64,000 bases of DNA from 20CM-2-55-15 sp964633285 (GTDB lineage Bacteria > Acidobacteriota > Terriglobia > 20CM-2-55-15): the NCBI GenBank assembly GCA_964633285.1, contig CAZWGA010000003.1, forward strand, positions 1-64,000. Reading direction: 5' to 3'. The position numbers were made by a program, and so were the translations under genes. The notes beneath the pieces were generated by a model. It worked only from the letters and a program-made list of their open reading frames with translations. It was not told where the DNA came from and ran no database searches. Below are positions 26,718 to 36,178 of this stretch, one piece after another. Position 1 is the stretch's first letter; each line of letters begins with the position of its first letter.

Positions 26718-28004
26718 ATGCTCGATCTTGTCTACTTGCGCGAAAACATCGAAACAGCCAAGCAACGATTAGCGCACAGGGGGTTTACGCTTGACGTTGA
26801 GACGTTTCGGCGGCTGGATGGTGAGCGTAAAAACATCATTACTGAAGTCGATCAGCTTCGACAGCGCCGGAACACTGCATCGGATGACATTGCGAAACTC
26901 ATTCGAGAGAAGGTGGACGTTACTGAAAAACGTAACGAAATGAAGGTTGTATCGCAGCAAATCAAGGAAAAAGAAGACGCCCTCAACACTGTCGAAGCCG
27001 AACTATTCGGTTTCGCTTCAACGATCCCGAACCTGCCGGATCCCGATGTACCCATCGGCCTGACAGACGAACAAAATGTGGAAGTACGCCGCGTAGGAGA
27101 AATCCCAAAATTCGATTTTCAGCCCAAGGCACATTGGGACTTGTGCCCCGCATTGGGGATACTCGATCTGGAACGAGCGACGAAAATCACAGGATCCCGG
27201 TTTCCGCTGCTGGCAGGCGCCGGAGCACGGATGGAACGCGCGCTCATCAATTTCATGCTCGATATTCAGACCCGGGAACGCGGATATCGGGAAATTGTGC
27301 CACCCTTCATGGCGAACTCCAAAAGCCTGTTCGGAACGAGCCAATTGCCGAAGTTCGAGGAAGATCTATTCAAAGTGCGCGACACGGATTATTACCTCGT
27401 CCCCACCGCTGAAGTTCCTGTTACTAACATTTATCGTGACGACATTATCGATGGGCGACGGTTGCCTGTTAAATTCACGGCGTATACACCGTGCTTTCGC
27501 AGCGAAGCGGGATCTTACGGGAAGGATGTGCGCGGGATTTTCCGCCAACATCAGTTCAATAAAGTGGAACTCGTGAAGTTCAGCCGGCCCGAAGAATCGG
27601 ATGCAGAGCTCGAGTCGCTGGTCAGTGATGCCGAAGAAATCCTGAAACGTTTACGGATCGCGTACCGCGTGGTCATTCATTCCACCGGCGATATGGGCTT
27701 CGCGGCCGCGAAAAGTTATGACCTCGAAGTGTGGTTGCCCGGACAGAATGCTTACAGAGAAATATCGTCATGCAGCAACTTTGACGATTTTCAGGCTCGA
27801 CGGGCCAATATTCGATATCGGCCAGGCGCAGGGGAAAAAGTTCGATTTGTTCACACGTTGAATGGCTCCGGTCTCGCTGTCGGCAGAACGTGGATCGCAA
27901 TCGCCGAAAACTATCAACAAAAGGACGGCACTATTCTGGTTCCAGAGGCATTGAAACCTTATCTGGACGGGAACACTCGCATCGAACCCGATACGATCAT
28001 TTGA
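26718..28004 (+). CDS. serS: Serine--tRNA ligase
   Basis: Class II aminoacyl-tRNA synthetase charging tRNA-Ser. 428 residues, normal length. The N-terminal coiled-coil tRNA-binding arm (about 30-105: Glu/Lys-rich) precedes the catalytic domain with motif 2 (FRSEAGSYGKDVRGIFRQHQF), the serine-specific TAEVPVTN loop, and motif 3 near LNGSGLAVGRTWIAIAENYQ. AGGAG lies 9 bases before the ATG. Two small membrane proteins follow closely on the same strand. Confidence 0.97.
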   Translation: MLDLVYLRENIETAKQRLAHRGFTLDVETFRRLDGERKNIITEVDQLRQRRNTASDDIAKLIREKVDVTEKRNEMKVVSQQIKEKEDALNTVEAELFGFASTIPNLPDPDVPIGLTDEQNVEVRRVGEIPKFDFQPKAHWDLCPALGILDLERATKITGSRFPLLAGAGARMERALINFMLDIQTRERGYREIVPPFMANSKSLFGTSQLPKFEEDLFKVRDTDYYLVPTAEVPVTNIYRDDIIDGRRLPVKFTAYTPCFRSEAGSYGKDVRGIFRQHQFNKVELVKFSRPEESDAELESLVSDAEEILKRLRIAYRVVIHSTGDMGFAAAKSYDLEVWLPGQNAYREISSCSNFDDFQARRANIRYRPGAGEKVRFVHTLNGSGLAVGRTWIAIAENYQQKDGTILVPEALKPYLDGNTRIEPDTII

Positions 28005-28010
28005 TTCCGC

Positions 28011-28409
28011 GTGAAGAAACCACTTCAAGCTGTGCTGTTGGCTGGAACGACAGTTTGGTGTCTGAGCATTCTTGCGGCGCCAGTTCTGGGCTTATCGTCT
28101 GTCTATTTGTTTTTCTCTCGAATCTGTCATCAGAATCCTGCACGATCCTGGCACATCGTTGGTGAGTCTCTTCCTGTTTGCATCCGTTGTGCGTCCATTT
28201 ATTTCGCGTTCACGGCCGCGCTCTGGCTTGGAATCCGGACAAATCTTCGATGGCTTAAAATATCCATTCTCCTCATGATTGGAGAATTCCTGCTTGCCCG
28301 GTTTGTGATCGATTCAGCGTTGCTCCGCTCATTGACGGGCGTCCTGGTTGGATTATCATCCGCGCCTTTCGTCAAACAAGGACTCGAGGAAATCAGTGAT
28401 TCAATGTAA
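28011..28409 (+). CDS. DUF2085 membrane protein
   Basis: 132 residues starting with GTG six bases after serS. Several hydrophobic helices are present (about 6-28, 55-75, 80-98, 100-120). The DUF2085 signature appears in SRICHQNPARSWHIVGESLPVCIRCASIYFAF: a CHQ and a CxRC pair typical of the family. Its function is unknown; the conserved Cys/His suggest metal or redox chemistry at the membrane. Confidence 0.82.
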   Translation: MKKPLQAVLLAGTTVWCLSILAAPVLGLSSVYLFFSRICHQNPARSWHIVGESLPVCIRCASIYFAFTAALWLGIRTNLRWLKISILLMIGEFLLARFVIDSALLRSLTGVLVGLSSAPFVKQGLEEISDSM

Positions 28410-29007
28410 AGAATGCGGCGCGAACCTTCCGGAAGGCGCGAAATTCTGCCTGCAATGCGGAACACAAGTTCCCCCTCAGTCAGGCTTCTCAGCTCCGGGC
28501 CCGCTGCCAGAATTGGACTTTGTTCAACCGGCAATCACCGGAGGCATGCTTCTGGGATTATTGTCTTCGATACCTGTCATTGAGGCTGGAAACTGTCTCT
28601 GTTGCATGTGGGTTCTGCTTGGGGGCGCAATCACCAGTGTCCTGCTGACGAGACAGCGGCCCACAGGAATAACATATGGTGACGGAGCTTTTGGGGGAGT
28701 GCTGAGTGGCTTGTTCGGAGCGGTCATCGCGACGCTAGTTCATATACCGATACAAATCATTTCATCGCGATACCTTGCCTCCCAGCAGCAAACGATTGAG
28801 GACTATTTTCGTCAGGCAGGCGTTGAAGGACCGCTCCGCGACTGGGCTTTGCGCATCGCATCAGGCGAAATCAGTGTTGCCACGGTGACCATAACCTTTT
28901 TCCTGAATGTGTTGATGTTCTCCTTATTCGCGATGATCGGTGGAATATTGACGGTCGCTCTCTTGAACAAGAGGAGAGATCAAATGCAAACTGGAACGCG
29001 GATATGA
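28396..29007 (+). CDS. Zinc-ribbon membrane protein
   Basis: About 203 residues. A GTG start at 28396 is preceded by GAGGAAATCA and overlaps the DUF2085 gene by 14 bases. A double CxxC zinc ribbon (CKECGANLPEGAKFCLQCG) at the very N-terminus is followed by four hydrophobic helices (about 45-65, 70-85, 95-120, 175-195). Typical of bacterial zinc-ribbon-plus-DUF4199/DUF4013-like membrane proteins; function unknown. Its stop lies inside a perfect 11-bp hairpin. Confidence 0.8.
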   Translation: MIQCKECGANLPEGAKFCLQCGTQVPPQSGFSAPGPLPELDFVQPAITGGMLLGLLSSIPVIEAGNCLCCMWVLLGGAITSVLLTRQRPTGITYGDGAFGGVLSGLFGAVIATLVHIPIQIISSRYLASQQQTIEDYFRQAGVEGPLRDWALRIASGEISVATVTITFFLNVLMFSLFAMIGGILTVALLNKRRDQMQTGTRI

Positions 29008-29018
29008 ATCCGCGTTCC
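28993..29018. terminator. Hairpin spanning the stop codon between convergent genes
   Basis: GGAACGCGGAT, loop ATGA, ATCCGCGTTCC: an 11-bp perfect stem covering the zinc-ribbon stop codon and ending 8 bases before the groEL stop. No U-tract; probably a bidirectional terminator or mRNA end-protecting structure. Confidence 0.6.
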
Positions 29019-29026
29019 TGCCGTTG

Positions 29027-30667
29027 TTAGTCGAAGTCCTCGTATCCGCCACCGCCACCCATGGGTGGACCGGCTTTCTTCTTTTCCGGCAATTCCGAAA
29101 TGAGAGCCTCGGTCGTCAGCAGCAGCCCGGCGATTGACGACGAATTCTGAATGGCCACGCGAACAACTTTTGTGGGATCGATGACTCCCGCCTGCACAAG
29201 ATCTTCAACCTTTTCTTCGTCGGCGTTGAAACCGGTGGACGCATTGCTCTCGTTACGAATCTGTTCGACGATGATTGCTCCGTCATGACCGGCATTCTCC
29301 GCAATCATCCGCATCGGTTCTTCAACCACTCGCCGGATAATCAGCGTTCCGGTTCGGATATCTCCTTCAACGGACTTCGAAAGTTTGTCCAGAGCCTTTT
29401 GCGTGCGAAACAATGCCGTCCCACCACCAGGAACGACGCCTTCTTCGATTGCCGCTTTCGTCGCATGCAGCGCGTCTTCCACGCGAGCTTTGAGCTCCTT
29501 CATCTCTGTCTCGGTCGCCGCACCAACACGAATCACGGCCACACCGCCGGCAAGTTTGGCCAGGCGTTCCTGAAGTTTTTCGCGATCGTAATCGGAAGTC
29601 GTTTCCTCTATCTGAACGCGGAGTTGTTTGATACGCCCTTCGATTGATCCGCGTTTTCCTCCACCCTGAATGATCGTTGTGTTGTCTTTGTCGATCACTA
29701 CCTTCTTCGCGCGGCCCAGGTCCTCGACCTTTACATTTTCCAGCTTGATTCCAAGGTCTTCCGTAATGGCACGGCCGCCGGTAACAATCGCAATATCCTC
29801 CATGATGGCTTTGCGGCGATCTCCGAACGCCGGGGCTTTCACGGCGGCAACCTTCAAAGTTCCACGAATTTTATTCACAACAAGAGTTGCAAGGGCCTCA
29901 CCCTCGACTTCCTCGGCAATGATGAGCAGCGCCTTGCCCTCGCGTGCGACCTGCTCGAGAACAGGGATAAGATCACGCATCGCGGAAATCTTTTTCTCGT
30001 GGATGAGAATGAACGGATCTTCGAGGACGGCTTCCATACGATCGGGATTTGTCACGAAGTACGGCGAGAGATAGCCTCGATCGAACTGCATCCCTTCCAC
30101 GAATTCGAGTTCGGTCTTCATGGATTTTGCTTCTTCAACCGTTACGACGCCGTCTTTACCAACCTTCTCCATGGCTTCCGCGATCAATGCGCCGATTTTT
30201 TTATCGTTGTTGGCCGAGATCGCAGCTACTTGTTCCTGTTCTTTGTGGCTTTTCACAGGTTTTGAAATCTTCTTCAATTCCTCCACTATGACTTCAACGG
30301 CCTGATCGATACCTCGTTTGAGGTCCATCGGATTCGCGCCCGCCGCGACATTCTTGATGCCTTCACGATAGATGGCCTGCGCGAGTACGGTCGCTGTGGT
30401 CGTGCCGTCACCCGCAAGATCACTTGTTTTGCTCGCGACTTCTTTCACCATTTGCGCGCCCATGTTCTCGTAACGATCCTTCAGTTCGATATCTTTCGCG
30501 ACGGTCACGCCGTCTTTCGTCACCAGCGGCGATCCAAACTTGCGGCTCAGGACGACATTGCGTCCCTTGGGACCTAATGTCACTTTGACAGTATTGGCTA
30601 AGGCATCCACCCCGCGAAGCATCGCGGCTCGAGCGTCCTCACGGTATATCAGCTCTTTTGCAGCCAT
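29027..30667 (-). CDS. groEL: Chaperonin GroEL (Hsp60)
   Basis: 60-kDa ATP-dependent folding chamber subunit, 546 residues. Typical segments are KDGVTVAKDIELKD, AGDGTTTATVLAQAI (ATP site), EGMQFDRGYLSPYF, the conserved apical domain and VVPGGGTALFR. The C-terminus reads GPPMGGGGGYEDFD rather than the usual GGM-repeat tail, so the flexible chamber floor is short and acidic. No groES gene lies next to it. It follows clpB with a 100-base gap holding a CIRCE element and AGGAGGAGATGAATCT Shine-Dalgarno region, so it can be induced alone by heat through HrcA. Confidence 0.97.
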   Translation of the reverse strand: MAAKELIYREDARAAMLRGVDALANTVKVTLGPKGRNVVLSRKFGSPLVTKDGVTVAKDIELKDRYENMGAQMVKEVASKTSDLAGDGTTTATVLAQAIYREGIKNVAAGANPMDLKRGIDQAVEVIVEELKKISKPVKSHKEQEQVAAISANNDKKIGALIAEAMEKVGKDGVVTVEEAKSMKTELEFVEGMQFDRGYLSPYFVTNPDRMEAVLEDPFILIHEKKISAMRDLIPVLEQVAREGKALLIIAEEVEGEALATLVVNKIRGTLKVAAVKAPAFGDRRKAIMEDIAIVTGGRAITEDLGIKLENVKVEDLGRAKKVVIDKDNTTIIQGGGKRGSIEGRIKQLRVQIEETTSDYDREKLQERLAKLAGGVAVIRVGAATETEMKELKARVEDALHATKAAIEEGVVPGGGTALFRTQKALDKLSKSVEGDIRTGTLIIRRVVEEPMRMIAENAGHDGAIIVEQIRNESNASTGFNADEEKVEDLVQAGVIDPTKVVRVAIQNSSSIAGLLLTTEALISELPEKKKAGPPMGGGGGYEDFD

Positions 30668-30714
30668 AGATTCATCTCCTCCTCATGCATTTTTTGTGTA
30701 AGGGTATAAGGGAT

Positions 30715-30741
30715 TTAGCACTCGCGCCAGGCGAGTGCCAA
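30715..30741 (-). promoter_or_regulatory. CIRCE element (HrcA operator) upstream of groEL
   Basis: TTAGCACTC, nine bases, GAGTGCCAA matches the CIRCE consensus TTAGCACTC-N9-GAGTGCTAA with one mismatch. It lies 48 bases before the groEL start. HrcA control is established for this element; hrcA is not in the window. Confidence 0.93.
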
Positions 30742-30767
30742 ATCATATCGAAAGTCGGATCAGGGGT

Positions 30768-33335
30768 TCAAGAGGCGACGGCAGGTACAATCTGAAACGT
30801 CAGTTCGCCGCCGCGATCCACATCAGCCGTCACATGCTCACCGGCTTGAATGTCGCCTTCGAGGATTTTTAACGCAAGCGGATCCGCAAGCAGTTTTTGA
30901 ATAGCCCGTTTCAACGGCCGCGCACCGAACGAAGGATCGTATCCCTCGCGGAATAGAGCCTCCCGCGCGGTGGATGTTAATTCCAGCGAGATTCGCCGAT
31001 CGGCGAGATGCTTGCGCAGATTCTCAAGCTGTATGTCGATGATCTTCGTAATCTCGTCCTTTCCGAGAGCTTTAAAGATGATGATGTCATCGATTCGATT
31101 CAAGAACTCGGGTTTGAAGTGTTCGCGCAACTTCTCGCGAAGATTGGCTTCCGGCAAACCAACGCCAACGTTTGACGTCATGATCACAACTGAATTCTTG
31201 AAATCGACGGTGCGGCCTTTGCCGTCGGTCAAACGGCCGTCATCGAAAATCTGCAGCATGATGTTCCAGACATCCGGATGAGCTTTTTCGATTTCGTCGA
31301 GCAGTATCACGGAATACGGACGGCGCCGAACGCTTTCGGTAAGGTAGCCGCCCTCCTCATATCCGACATAACCCGGAGGTGCACCGATCAATCTGGCAAC
31401 GGAGTGTTTCTCCATGTATTCGGACATATCGATACGCACCATGGCGTGATCGTCGTCAAACAAGAACTCCGCCAGCGCACGCGCAGTCTCTGTTTTACCA
31501 ACACCTGTCGGCCCAAGGAACATGAAGACGCCAATCGGACGATTCCGATCCTGCAATCCCGCCCGCGACCGCCGGATCGCATTCGAGACAGCCTTCAGCG
31601 CCGCTCTCTGACCGACAACGCGGTTCGCCAATAGATCTTCCATTCGGACGAGCTTCTGGATTTCGCTTTCCAGCATTTTCGTCAACGGAATGCCGGTCCA
31701 TTTCGCGACGATCTTCGCCACATCTTCCTCATCGACCTGCTCTTTCAGCATTCGCTCATTCTGTTGCAACTGTTCGAGCCGGCCATTTGCTTCCTTCAAT
31801 CGGCGCTCCAACTCCTGGATCCGGCCGTAACGGATTTCCGCAACGCGAGCATAGTTGCCTTGCCTCTCGGATTGCTGCTCTTCAACATGCGCCTGATCGA
31901 CCTGCTCCTTGATGGAGCGGATCGATTGAATCAATTCCTTTTCCCGATTCCAGCGCAGCTTCTTTTCTGTCGACTCCTCTCGTAGTTCGCTCAGTTCTTT
32001 CTCAATCAGCGACAATCGGTCACGGGATCCTGGATCCTCTTCCTTACTCAAAGCCTGCCGTTCGATTTCAAGCTGGATGACCTGCCGCTCGACCGTCTCG
32101 ATATCAACGGGAAGTGAATCCATTTCCATGCGAAGGCTCGCGGCCGCTTCGTCGATCAAGTCAATTGCCTTATCGGGCAGAAAACGATCTGTAATGTAAC
32201 GATGCGAAAGCATCGCGGCGGCAATGATCGACGAATCCTTGATCTTTACTCCGTGATGGATTTCATAGCGTTCCTTCAAACCTCGAAGAATCGCAATGGT
32301 GTCTTCCACTGTGGGTTCGCCAACGTAGGTCTTTTGGAAACGCCGCTCAAGGGCTTTATCCTTTTCGATATATTTTTGGTATTCGTTCAGAGTCGTTGCG
32401 CCGATGCATCGCAAATCGCCGCGCGCCAGCGCCGGCTTCAGCATATTCGAGGCATCCATCGCACCCTCGGCGCCGCCGGCTCCTACCAGGGTATGCAGTT
32501 CATCGATGAACAGAATGATGTTTCCGGACTCCTCAATTTCTTTGAGGACAGCCTTCAGCCGATCTTCGAATTCACCGCGAAACTTAGCGCCGGCAATCAT
32601 GGTCCCCAGATCGAGAGCTACAATTTTTTTCCGTTTGAGGGATTCCGGCACGTCGCCCGCTACAACTCTTTGAGCGAGTCCTTCCACAATTGCGGTCTTT
32701 CCAACTCCCGGTTCACCAATCAACACGGGGTTGTTTTTCGTTCTCCGGGAAAGAATCTGAATGACGCGGCGAATCTCTTCATCACGGCCGATCACCGGAT
32801 CCAGCTTGCTTTTGCGGGCAAGCTCGGTGAGATCACGGGAATATCGCTGGAGCGCCTGATATTTTTCTTCAGGATTCGGATCGGTAATTTTTTGTGTGCC
32901 GCGAATAGACACCAGCACCCTGAGAATCGCGTCCTTAGTGACGCCATTCGCCTGAAGCAATTGCGCAACCGGCTCACCTTTTGCAGTACTCAACGCGATC
33001 AGGAGATGTTCGGTACTGACGTATTCGTCCTTAAAGTGATCTGCCTCCTTGAAAGAGTCTTCAAGGACGCGATTCAGATTCGAACTGACGTATAGCTCGG
33101 ATTGACCTTGAACGCGCGGCAATCTGGCGACTGCATCGGCAAGGTCGCGGGCAATTGCCTGGATGTTGACTCCGAGCTTCTGAAGGATCGGCAGGACCAC
33201 ACCGTCCTTTTGTTCGATCAATGCCCAGAGCAAATGCTCGGGGGCAACCTGCGAATTATTTTTTTCCTGTGCATGTGACTGAGCCGCCTGAAGGGCCTCC
33301 TGGCCCTTCAGCGTCAGTTTGTCAAAACGAATCAT
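30768..33335 (-). CDS. clpB: ATP-dependent disaggregase ClpB (Hsp104)
   Basis: Hexameric AAA+ chaperone rescuing aggregated proteins with DnaK. 855 residues: N-domain (1-145), NBD1 with Walker A GEPGVGKT (207-214) and Walker B IILFIDELH, the coiled-coil M-domain (about 400-530, Glu/Arg/Gln-rich), and NBD2 with Walker A GPTGVGKT, Walker B VILLDEIEKAHPD and arginine fingers (LLIRID-type segment EFLNRIDDII). Start ATG at 33335, four bases after the hsp20 stop, so hsp20-clpB are one transcript. Confidence 0.97.
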   Translation of the reverse strand: MIRFDKLTLKGQEALQAAQSHAQEKNNSQVAPEHLLWALIEQKDGVVLPILQKLGVNIQAIARDLADAVARLPRVQGQSELYVSSNLNRVLEDSFKEADHFKDEYVSTEHLLIALSTAKGEPVAQLLQANGVTKDAILRVLVSIRGTQKITDPNPEEKYQALQRYSRDLTELARKSKLDPVIGRDEEIRRVIQILSRRTKNNPVLIGEPGVGKTAIVEGLAQRVVAGDVPESLKRKKIVALDLGTMIAGAKFRGEFEDRLKAVLKEIEESGNIILFIDELHTLVGAGGAEGAMDASNMLKPALARGDLRCIGATTLNEYQKYIEKDKALERRFQKTYVGEPTVEDTIAILRGLKERYEIHHGVKIKDSSIIAAAMLSHRYITDRFLPDKAIDLIDEAAASLRMEMDSLPVDIETVERQVIQLEIERQALSKEEDPGSRDRLSLIEKELSELREESTEKKLRWNREKELIQSIRSIKEQVDQAHVEEQQSERQGNYARVAEIRYGRIQELERRLKEANGRLEQLQQNERMLKEQVDEEDVAKIVAKWTGIPLTKMLESEIQKLVRMEDLLANRVVGQRAALKAVSNAIRRSRAGLQDRNRPIGVFMFLGPTGVGKTETARALAEFLFDDDHAMVRIDMSEYMEKHSVARLIGAPPGYVGYEEGGYLTESVRRRPYSVILLDEIEKAHPDVWNIMLQIFDDGRLTDGKGRTVDFKNSVVIMTSNVGVGLPEANLREKLREHFKPEFLNRIDDIIIFKALGKDEITKIIDIQLENLRKHLADRRISLELTSTAREALFREGYDPSFGARPLKRAIQKLLADPLALKILEGDIQAGEHVTADVDRGGELTFQIVPAVAS

Positions 33336-33339
33336 TGGA

Positions 33340-33783
33340 TTACTCCGATATTCGGATTTGCTTCGGCTTCACTTGTTCCTTCTTGGGAAGAACGATTTTG
33401 AGCACGCCGTCCCTATAATCGGCATTTATCTTCTCTTCATCCACAGTTGCAGGGATGGAAAATGAACGGCTGAAGTGCCCGTAAGAGCGTTCAATCCTGT
33501 GGAAATTCTCTTCTTTGGTTTCCTTTTCGAACTTGCGCTCCCCCTTCAGGGTCAACACGTTGTTTTCCAGATTCAACGTAATATCCTTGCGCTCGAGGCC
33601 GGGAAGCTCCGCCTTCACCATGATCTCGCTCGCAGTTTCAAGGATATCCACTGCCGGACTCCAACTCGTTGTAGCCGCGGGCTCTTCCGTATGCCAAGTG
33701 CTACCGGCGTCTTCAAAAAGCCGATTCATCCGGTCTTGCAACAGATTCAGATCTCGAAATGGATCCCATCTCACAACTGCCAT
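33340..33783 (-). CDS. Small heat-shock protein Hsp20 (alpha-crystallin family)
   Basis: 147-residue holdase. An N-terminal MAVVRWDPFRDLNLLQDRMNRLF precedes an alpha-crystallin domain (about 45-135) with the ELPGLERKDITLNLENNVLTLKGER core, the FSRSFSIPATVD strand and the DGVLKIVLPKKE motif. It ends with an IRI-type anchor (KQIRISE). First gene of the hsp20-clpB(-groEL) block; AGGAGG lies upstream. Confidence 0.95.
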   Translation of the reverse strand: MAVVRWDPFRDLNLLQDRMNRLFEDAGSTWHTEEPAATTSWSPAVDILETASEIMVKAELPGLERKDITLNLENNVLTLKGERKFEKETKEENFHRIERSYGHFSRSFSIPATVDEEKINADYRDGVLKIVLPKKEQVKPKQIRISE

Positions 33784-33817
33784 ATTTACTTAGCCTCCTA
33801 TATATGAGTCGCTGTCA

Positions 33818-33846
33818 ATCATAAGATCTGAGTGTATACGCGTCAA
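33818..33846 (-). promoter_or_regulatory. Sigma-70-type promoter for hsp20-clpB
   Basis: Minus strand TTGACG (33846-33841), 17 bases, TATGAT (33823-33818), 35 bases before the hsp20 ATG. Its -35 box overlaps the last codons of the upstream methyltransferase gene. No CIRCE is visible here, unlike groEL, so the two may respond differently. Confidence 0.65.
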
Positions 33847-35012
33847 TACAGGATCTCAAGAATGTAGCATTTTAAATATAAGGTCTCGGGCACAGTCAGC
33901 AGAATGGGATGATCCGCAGATTGGGTCCGGCGTTCCAGAACTCGAATCCAGCAACCCGCGTCTCTCGCCGCCTCAGCCAGCATTTCCGCAAAGAGGCCTT
34001 CATTAAGATGATGTGAACAGGAACAAGTAATAAGGATGCCTCCGGGATGAAGCAATCGCATTGCCCGGTTGTTGATTTCTTTGTAACCACGGAGAGCGCC
34101 CTCCAGACTTTCCTTGTTTTTGGCGAATGCGGGCGGATCCAGGATGATCGTGTCGTAACGAACGCCTTCCTTATACCGTTCGCGCAGGAAGTCGAATGCA
34201 TTGGCTTCGATGACCTCCACATTATTAAGGCCATTTCGGGAGGCGTTGTTCCTGGCGATTTCAACAGCGGTACCCGAAATATCAACAGCTTCCACAACAT
34301 CAGAAACGTCCGCGACCTGAAGTGCAAAGCCACCGCCATAACAGAAGGCATCCAGGACTCGACCTCTGGCGAATCGGCGGGCAGCCCGATGGTTGTCCTG
34401 TTGATCCAGGTAGGATCCGGTTTTCTGGCCAGAAGACAAAGAGACGCCGACTTCCTTCCCGTCTTCGTTGATGACGATCATTTCCGGCAGCGGCTCACCT
34501 ATCAATTGCTGTTGCAGTTCGAGGCCCTCAAGCTGACGTACCTTGCTATCATTTCTGAGAAGGATGGATCGGGGCCGATACAAATCCGTAAGGATCTGAA
34601 CGACGAGGGGTTGAAGCAAATCTGTTGCCTGGATCAGGCTTTGTACAACAAAGCGGTCGTCATATCGATCAACAATAAGGCCTGGCAACAGATCGCCTTC
34701 CGAATAGATGCGCCGGCTTACTTTGGGATCGCTGCCAACGCTCTCGCGCAGTCGAGACGCCTGCGCAAAGCGGTTCCGAAAGAACGACTCATCAACTGAA
34801 ACTTCATTCCGGGTCAAGAGACGTAGAGTGATTTGCGATTTTGAACTAAAGAAGGCCTTACCCAGAAATGCCCCGCGTTCGTCCCGGACCGTAACAATTT
34901 CGCCGGGGGCGGCCGCTTTGCTGTCCAGGACATCACTCCGGTACACCCACAGGTGGCCGCGACGAATGCGGTCCGTGCCGCGTTTCCGGATGACGACCTG
35001 ACCGTGCTCCAT
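33843..35012 (-). CDS. RlmI-like class I SAM-dependent rRNA methyltransferase
   Basis: 389 residues from MEHGQVVIRK. An N-terminal PUA RNA-binding domain (about 1-75: HLWVYRSDVLDSK) and an EEHEE-like middle domain precede a Rossmann methyltransferase domain with motif I VLDAFCYGGGFALQVA and the catalytic motif ILDPPAFAKNKE (DPP). The final part contains ITCSCSHHL, with the nearby Cys as in cytosine-C5 methyltransferases (RlmI methylates C1962 of 23S rRNA). 35012 is chosen over 35036 because GGAGGTCCC precedes it and the longer form would run into queA. Divergent from queA with only 16 bases between start codons. Confidence 0.9.
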   Translation of the reverse strand: MEHGQVVIRKRGTDRIRRGHLWVYRSDVLDSKAAAPGEIVTVRDERGAFLGKAFFSSKSQITLRLLTRNEVSVDESFFRNRFAQASRLRESVGSDPKVSRRIYSEGDLLPGLIVDRYDDRFVVQSLIQATDLLQPLVVQILTDLYRPRSILLRNDSKVRQLEGLELQQQLIGEPLPEMIVINEDGKEVGVSLSSGQKTGSYLDQQDNHRAARRFARGRVLDAFCYGGGFALQVADVSDVVEAVDISGTAVEIARNNASRNGLNNVEVIEANAFDFLRERYKEGVRYDTIILDPPAFAKNKESLEGALRGYKEINNRAMRLLHPGGILITCSCSHHLNEGLFAEMLAEAARDAGCWIRVLERRTQSADHPILLTVPETLYLKCYILEILY

Positions 35013-35028
35013 GGTTTTTGGGACCTCC

Positions 35029-36069
35029 ATGCACATTTCTGAATTCGATTACGAACTACCACCGGAGTTGATTGCCACCGAACCCGTTCGGCCGCGAGAT
35101 TCGTCACGCATGATGGTACTCGATCGAGAAACGGGGTACTCAACGGATTCCCTTTTTCAGCAGCTTCCGGAGTTTCTGCGGGCTTCCGATGTTCTCGTCG
35201 TCAATGATACGCGCGTCATTCGCGCAAGAGTCTTTGGAAGATTGGAAAGAGCCGCCGGGGGCGGGCGAGAGATCGAAGTTCTCGTGACGACTCGTCTGGA
35301 AGGGAATACGTGGGAAGTGTTGTGCCGGCCTGGAAAACGAATTCGTTGTGGAGATGCCATCGTTTTTGGCGGCGGAAAACTGAAAGCTACGTTCGATGAA
35401 GTACGCGAACATGGCAGTCGGCTGCTTCGATTTGACCCTGGCGTCAACGTCATGGAGTTTCTGGAAACTCACGGTGAGGTTCCGCTCCCTCCATATATCG
35501 CCCGCGAAGTGAAGAGCTCCGACCTGACGGAATACCAGACTTTTTTTGCAGATGCGCCCGGCGCCGTTGCGGCGCCAACCGCCGGGCTACACTTCATTCC
35601 TTCAATGTTTCAACGACTCCAGTCACATGGAATTGAAATTCTTAAGATCACGCTTCACGTAGGCATAGGAACCTTCCTGCCGGTTCGAGTCGACGATCCC
35701 AGCCGGCATGTTCTCCCGAAAGAAAGGTTTCATGTAACGGAAGAAACGGCAACTCGGTTGAATGCCGCTCGAGATTCGGGAAAGCGCATTATTGCCGTTG
35801 GAACAACCACAACTCGAACTCTGGAATATATGGTTCAACGCGACGGACGGTTTCACAGCGAAACCGGCGAGACCGACTTATTCATACTCCCTGGCTACCG
35901 TTTCAAAGCCATCTCCGGGCTCCTGACCAATTTTCATTTGCCGAAATCTACACTGATTATGCTCGTCTCGGCATTTGCATCGACGACATCCATTTTGACG
36001 GCATACCGCCATGCGGCCAACATGCGCTACCGATTCTACAGTTACGGCGATTGCATGTTGATTCTGTAA
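35029..36069 (+). CDS. queA: S-adenosylmethionine:tRNA ribosyltransferase-isomerase
   Basis: Makes epoxyqueuosine in tRNA by transferring the ribosyl moiety of SAM to the 7-aminomethyl-7-deazaguanine base. 346 residues start MHISEFDYELPPELIATEP, the exact family start, so 35029 is preferred over 35011. Other signatures are VLVVNDTRVIRARVFG, GEVPLPPYI, YQTFFADAPGAVAAPTAGLHF, and the C-terminal NFHLPKSTLIMLVSAFA. tgt is not in the window. Confidence 0.96.
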   Translation: MHISEFDYELPPELIATEPVRPRDSSRMMVLDRETGYSTDSLFQQLPEFLRASDVLVVNDTRVIRARVFGRLERAAGGGREIEVLVTTRLEGNTWEVLCRPGKRIRCGDAIVFGGGKLKATFDEVREHGSRLLRFDPGVNVMEFLETHGEVPLPPYIAREVKSSDLTEYQTFFADAPGAVAAPTAGLHFIPSMFQRLQSHGIEILKITLHVGIGTFLPVRVDDPSRHVLPKERFHVTEETATRLNAARDSGKRIIAVGTTTTRTLEYMVQRDGRFHSETGETDLFILPGYRFKAISGLLTNFHLPKSTLIMLVSAFASTTSILTAYRHAANMRYRFYSYGDCMLIL

Positions 36070-36150
36070 CCTCCGATCGACGCAGTTCCTGTGCTGACGC
36101 GGGTTCCAGCGGAGGAATTCGGGCATCGCATCTGTGGACCCTCGCGGAAG

Positions 36151-36178
36151 TTGACTCTCCAGCCTTTTTGGGTATAAT
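36151..36178 (+). promoter_or_regulatory. Near-consensus sigma-70 promoter for the cold-shock gene
   Basis: TTGACT (36151-36156), 16 bases, perfect TATAAT (36173-36178). Transcription would start near 36185 and leave a leader of about 138 bases before the ATG, the kind of long 5' UTR used as an RNA thermosensor in cspA genes. Confidence 0.8.
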
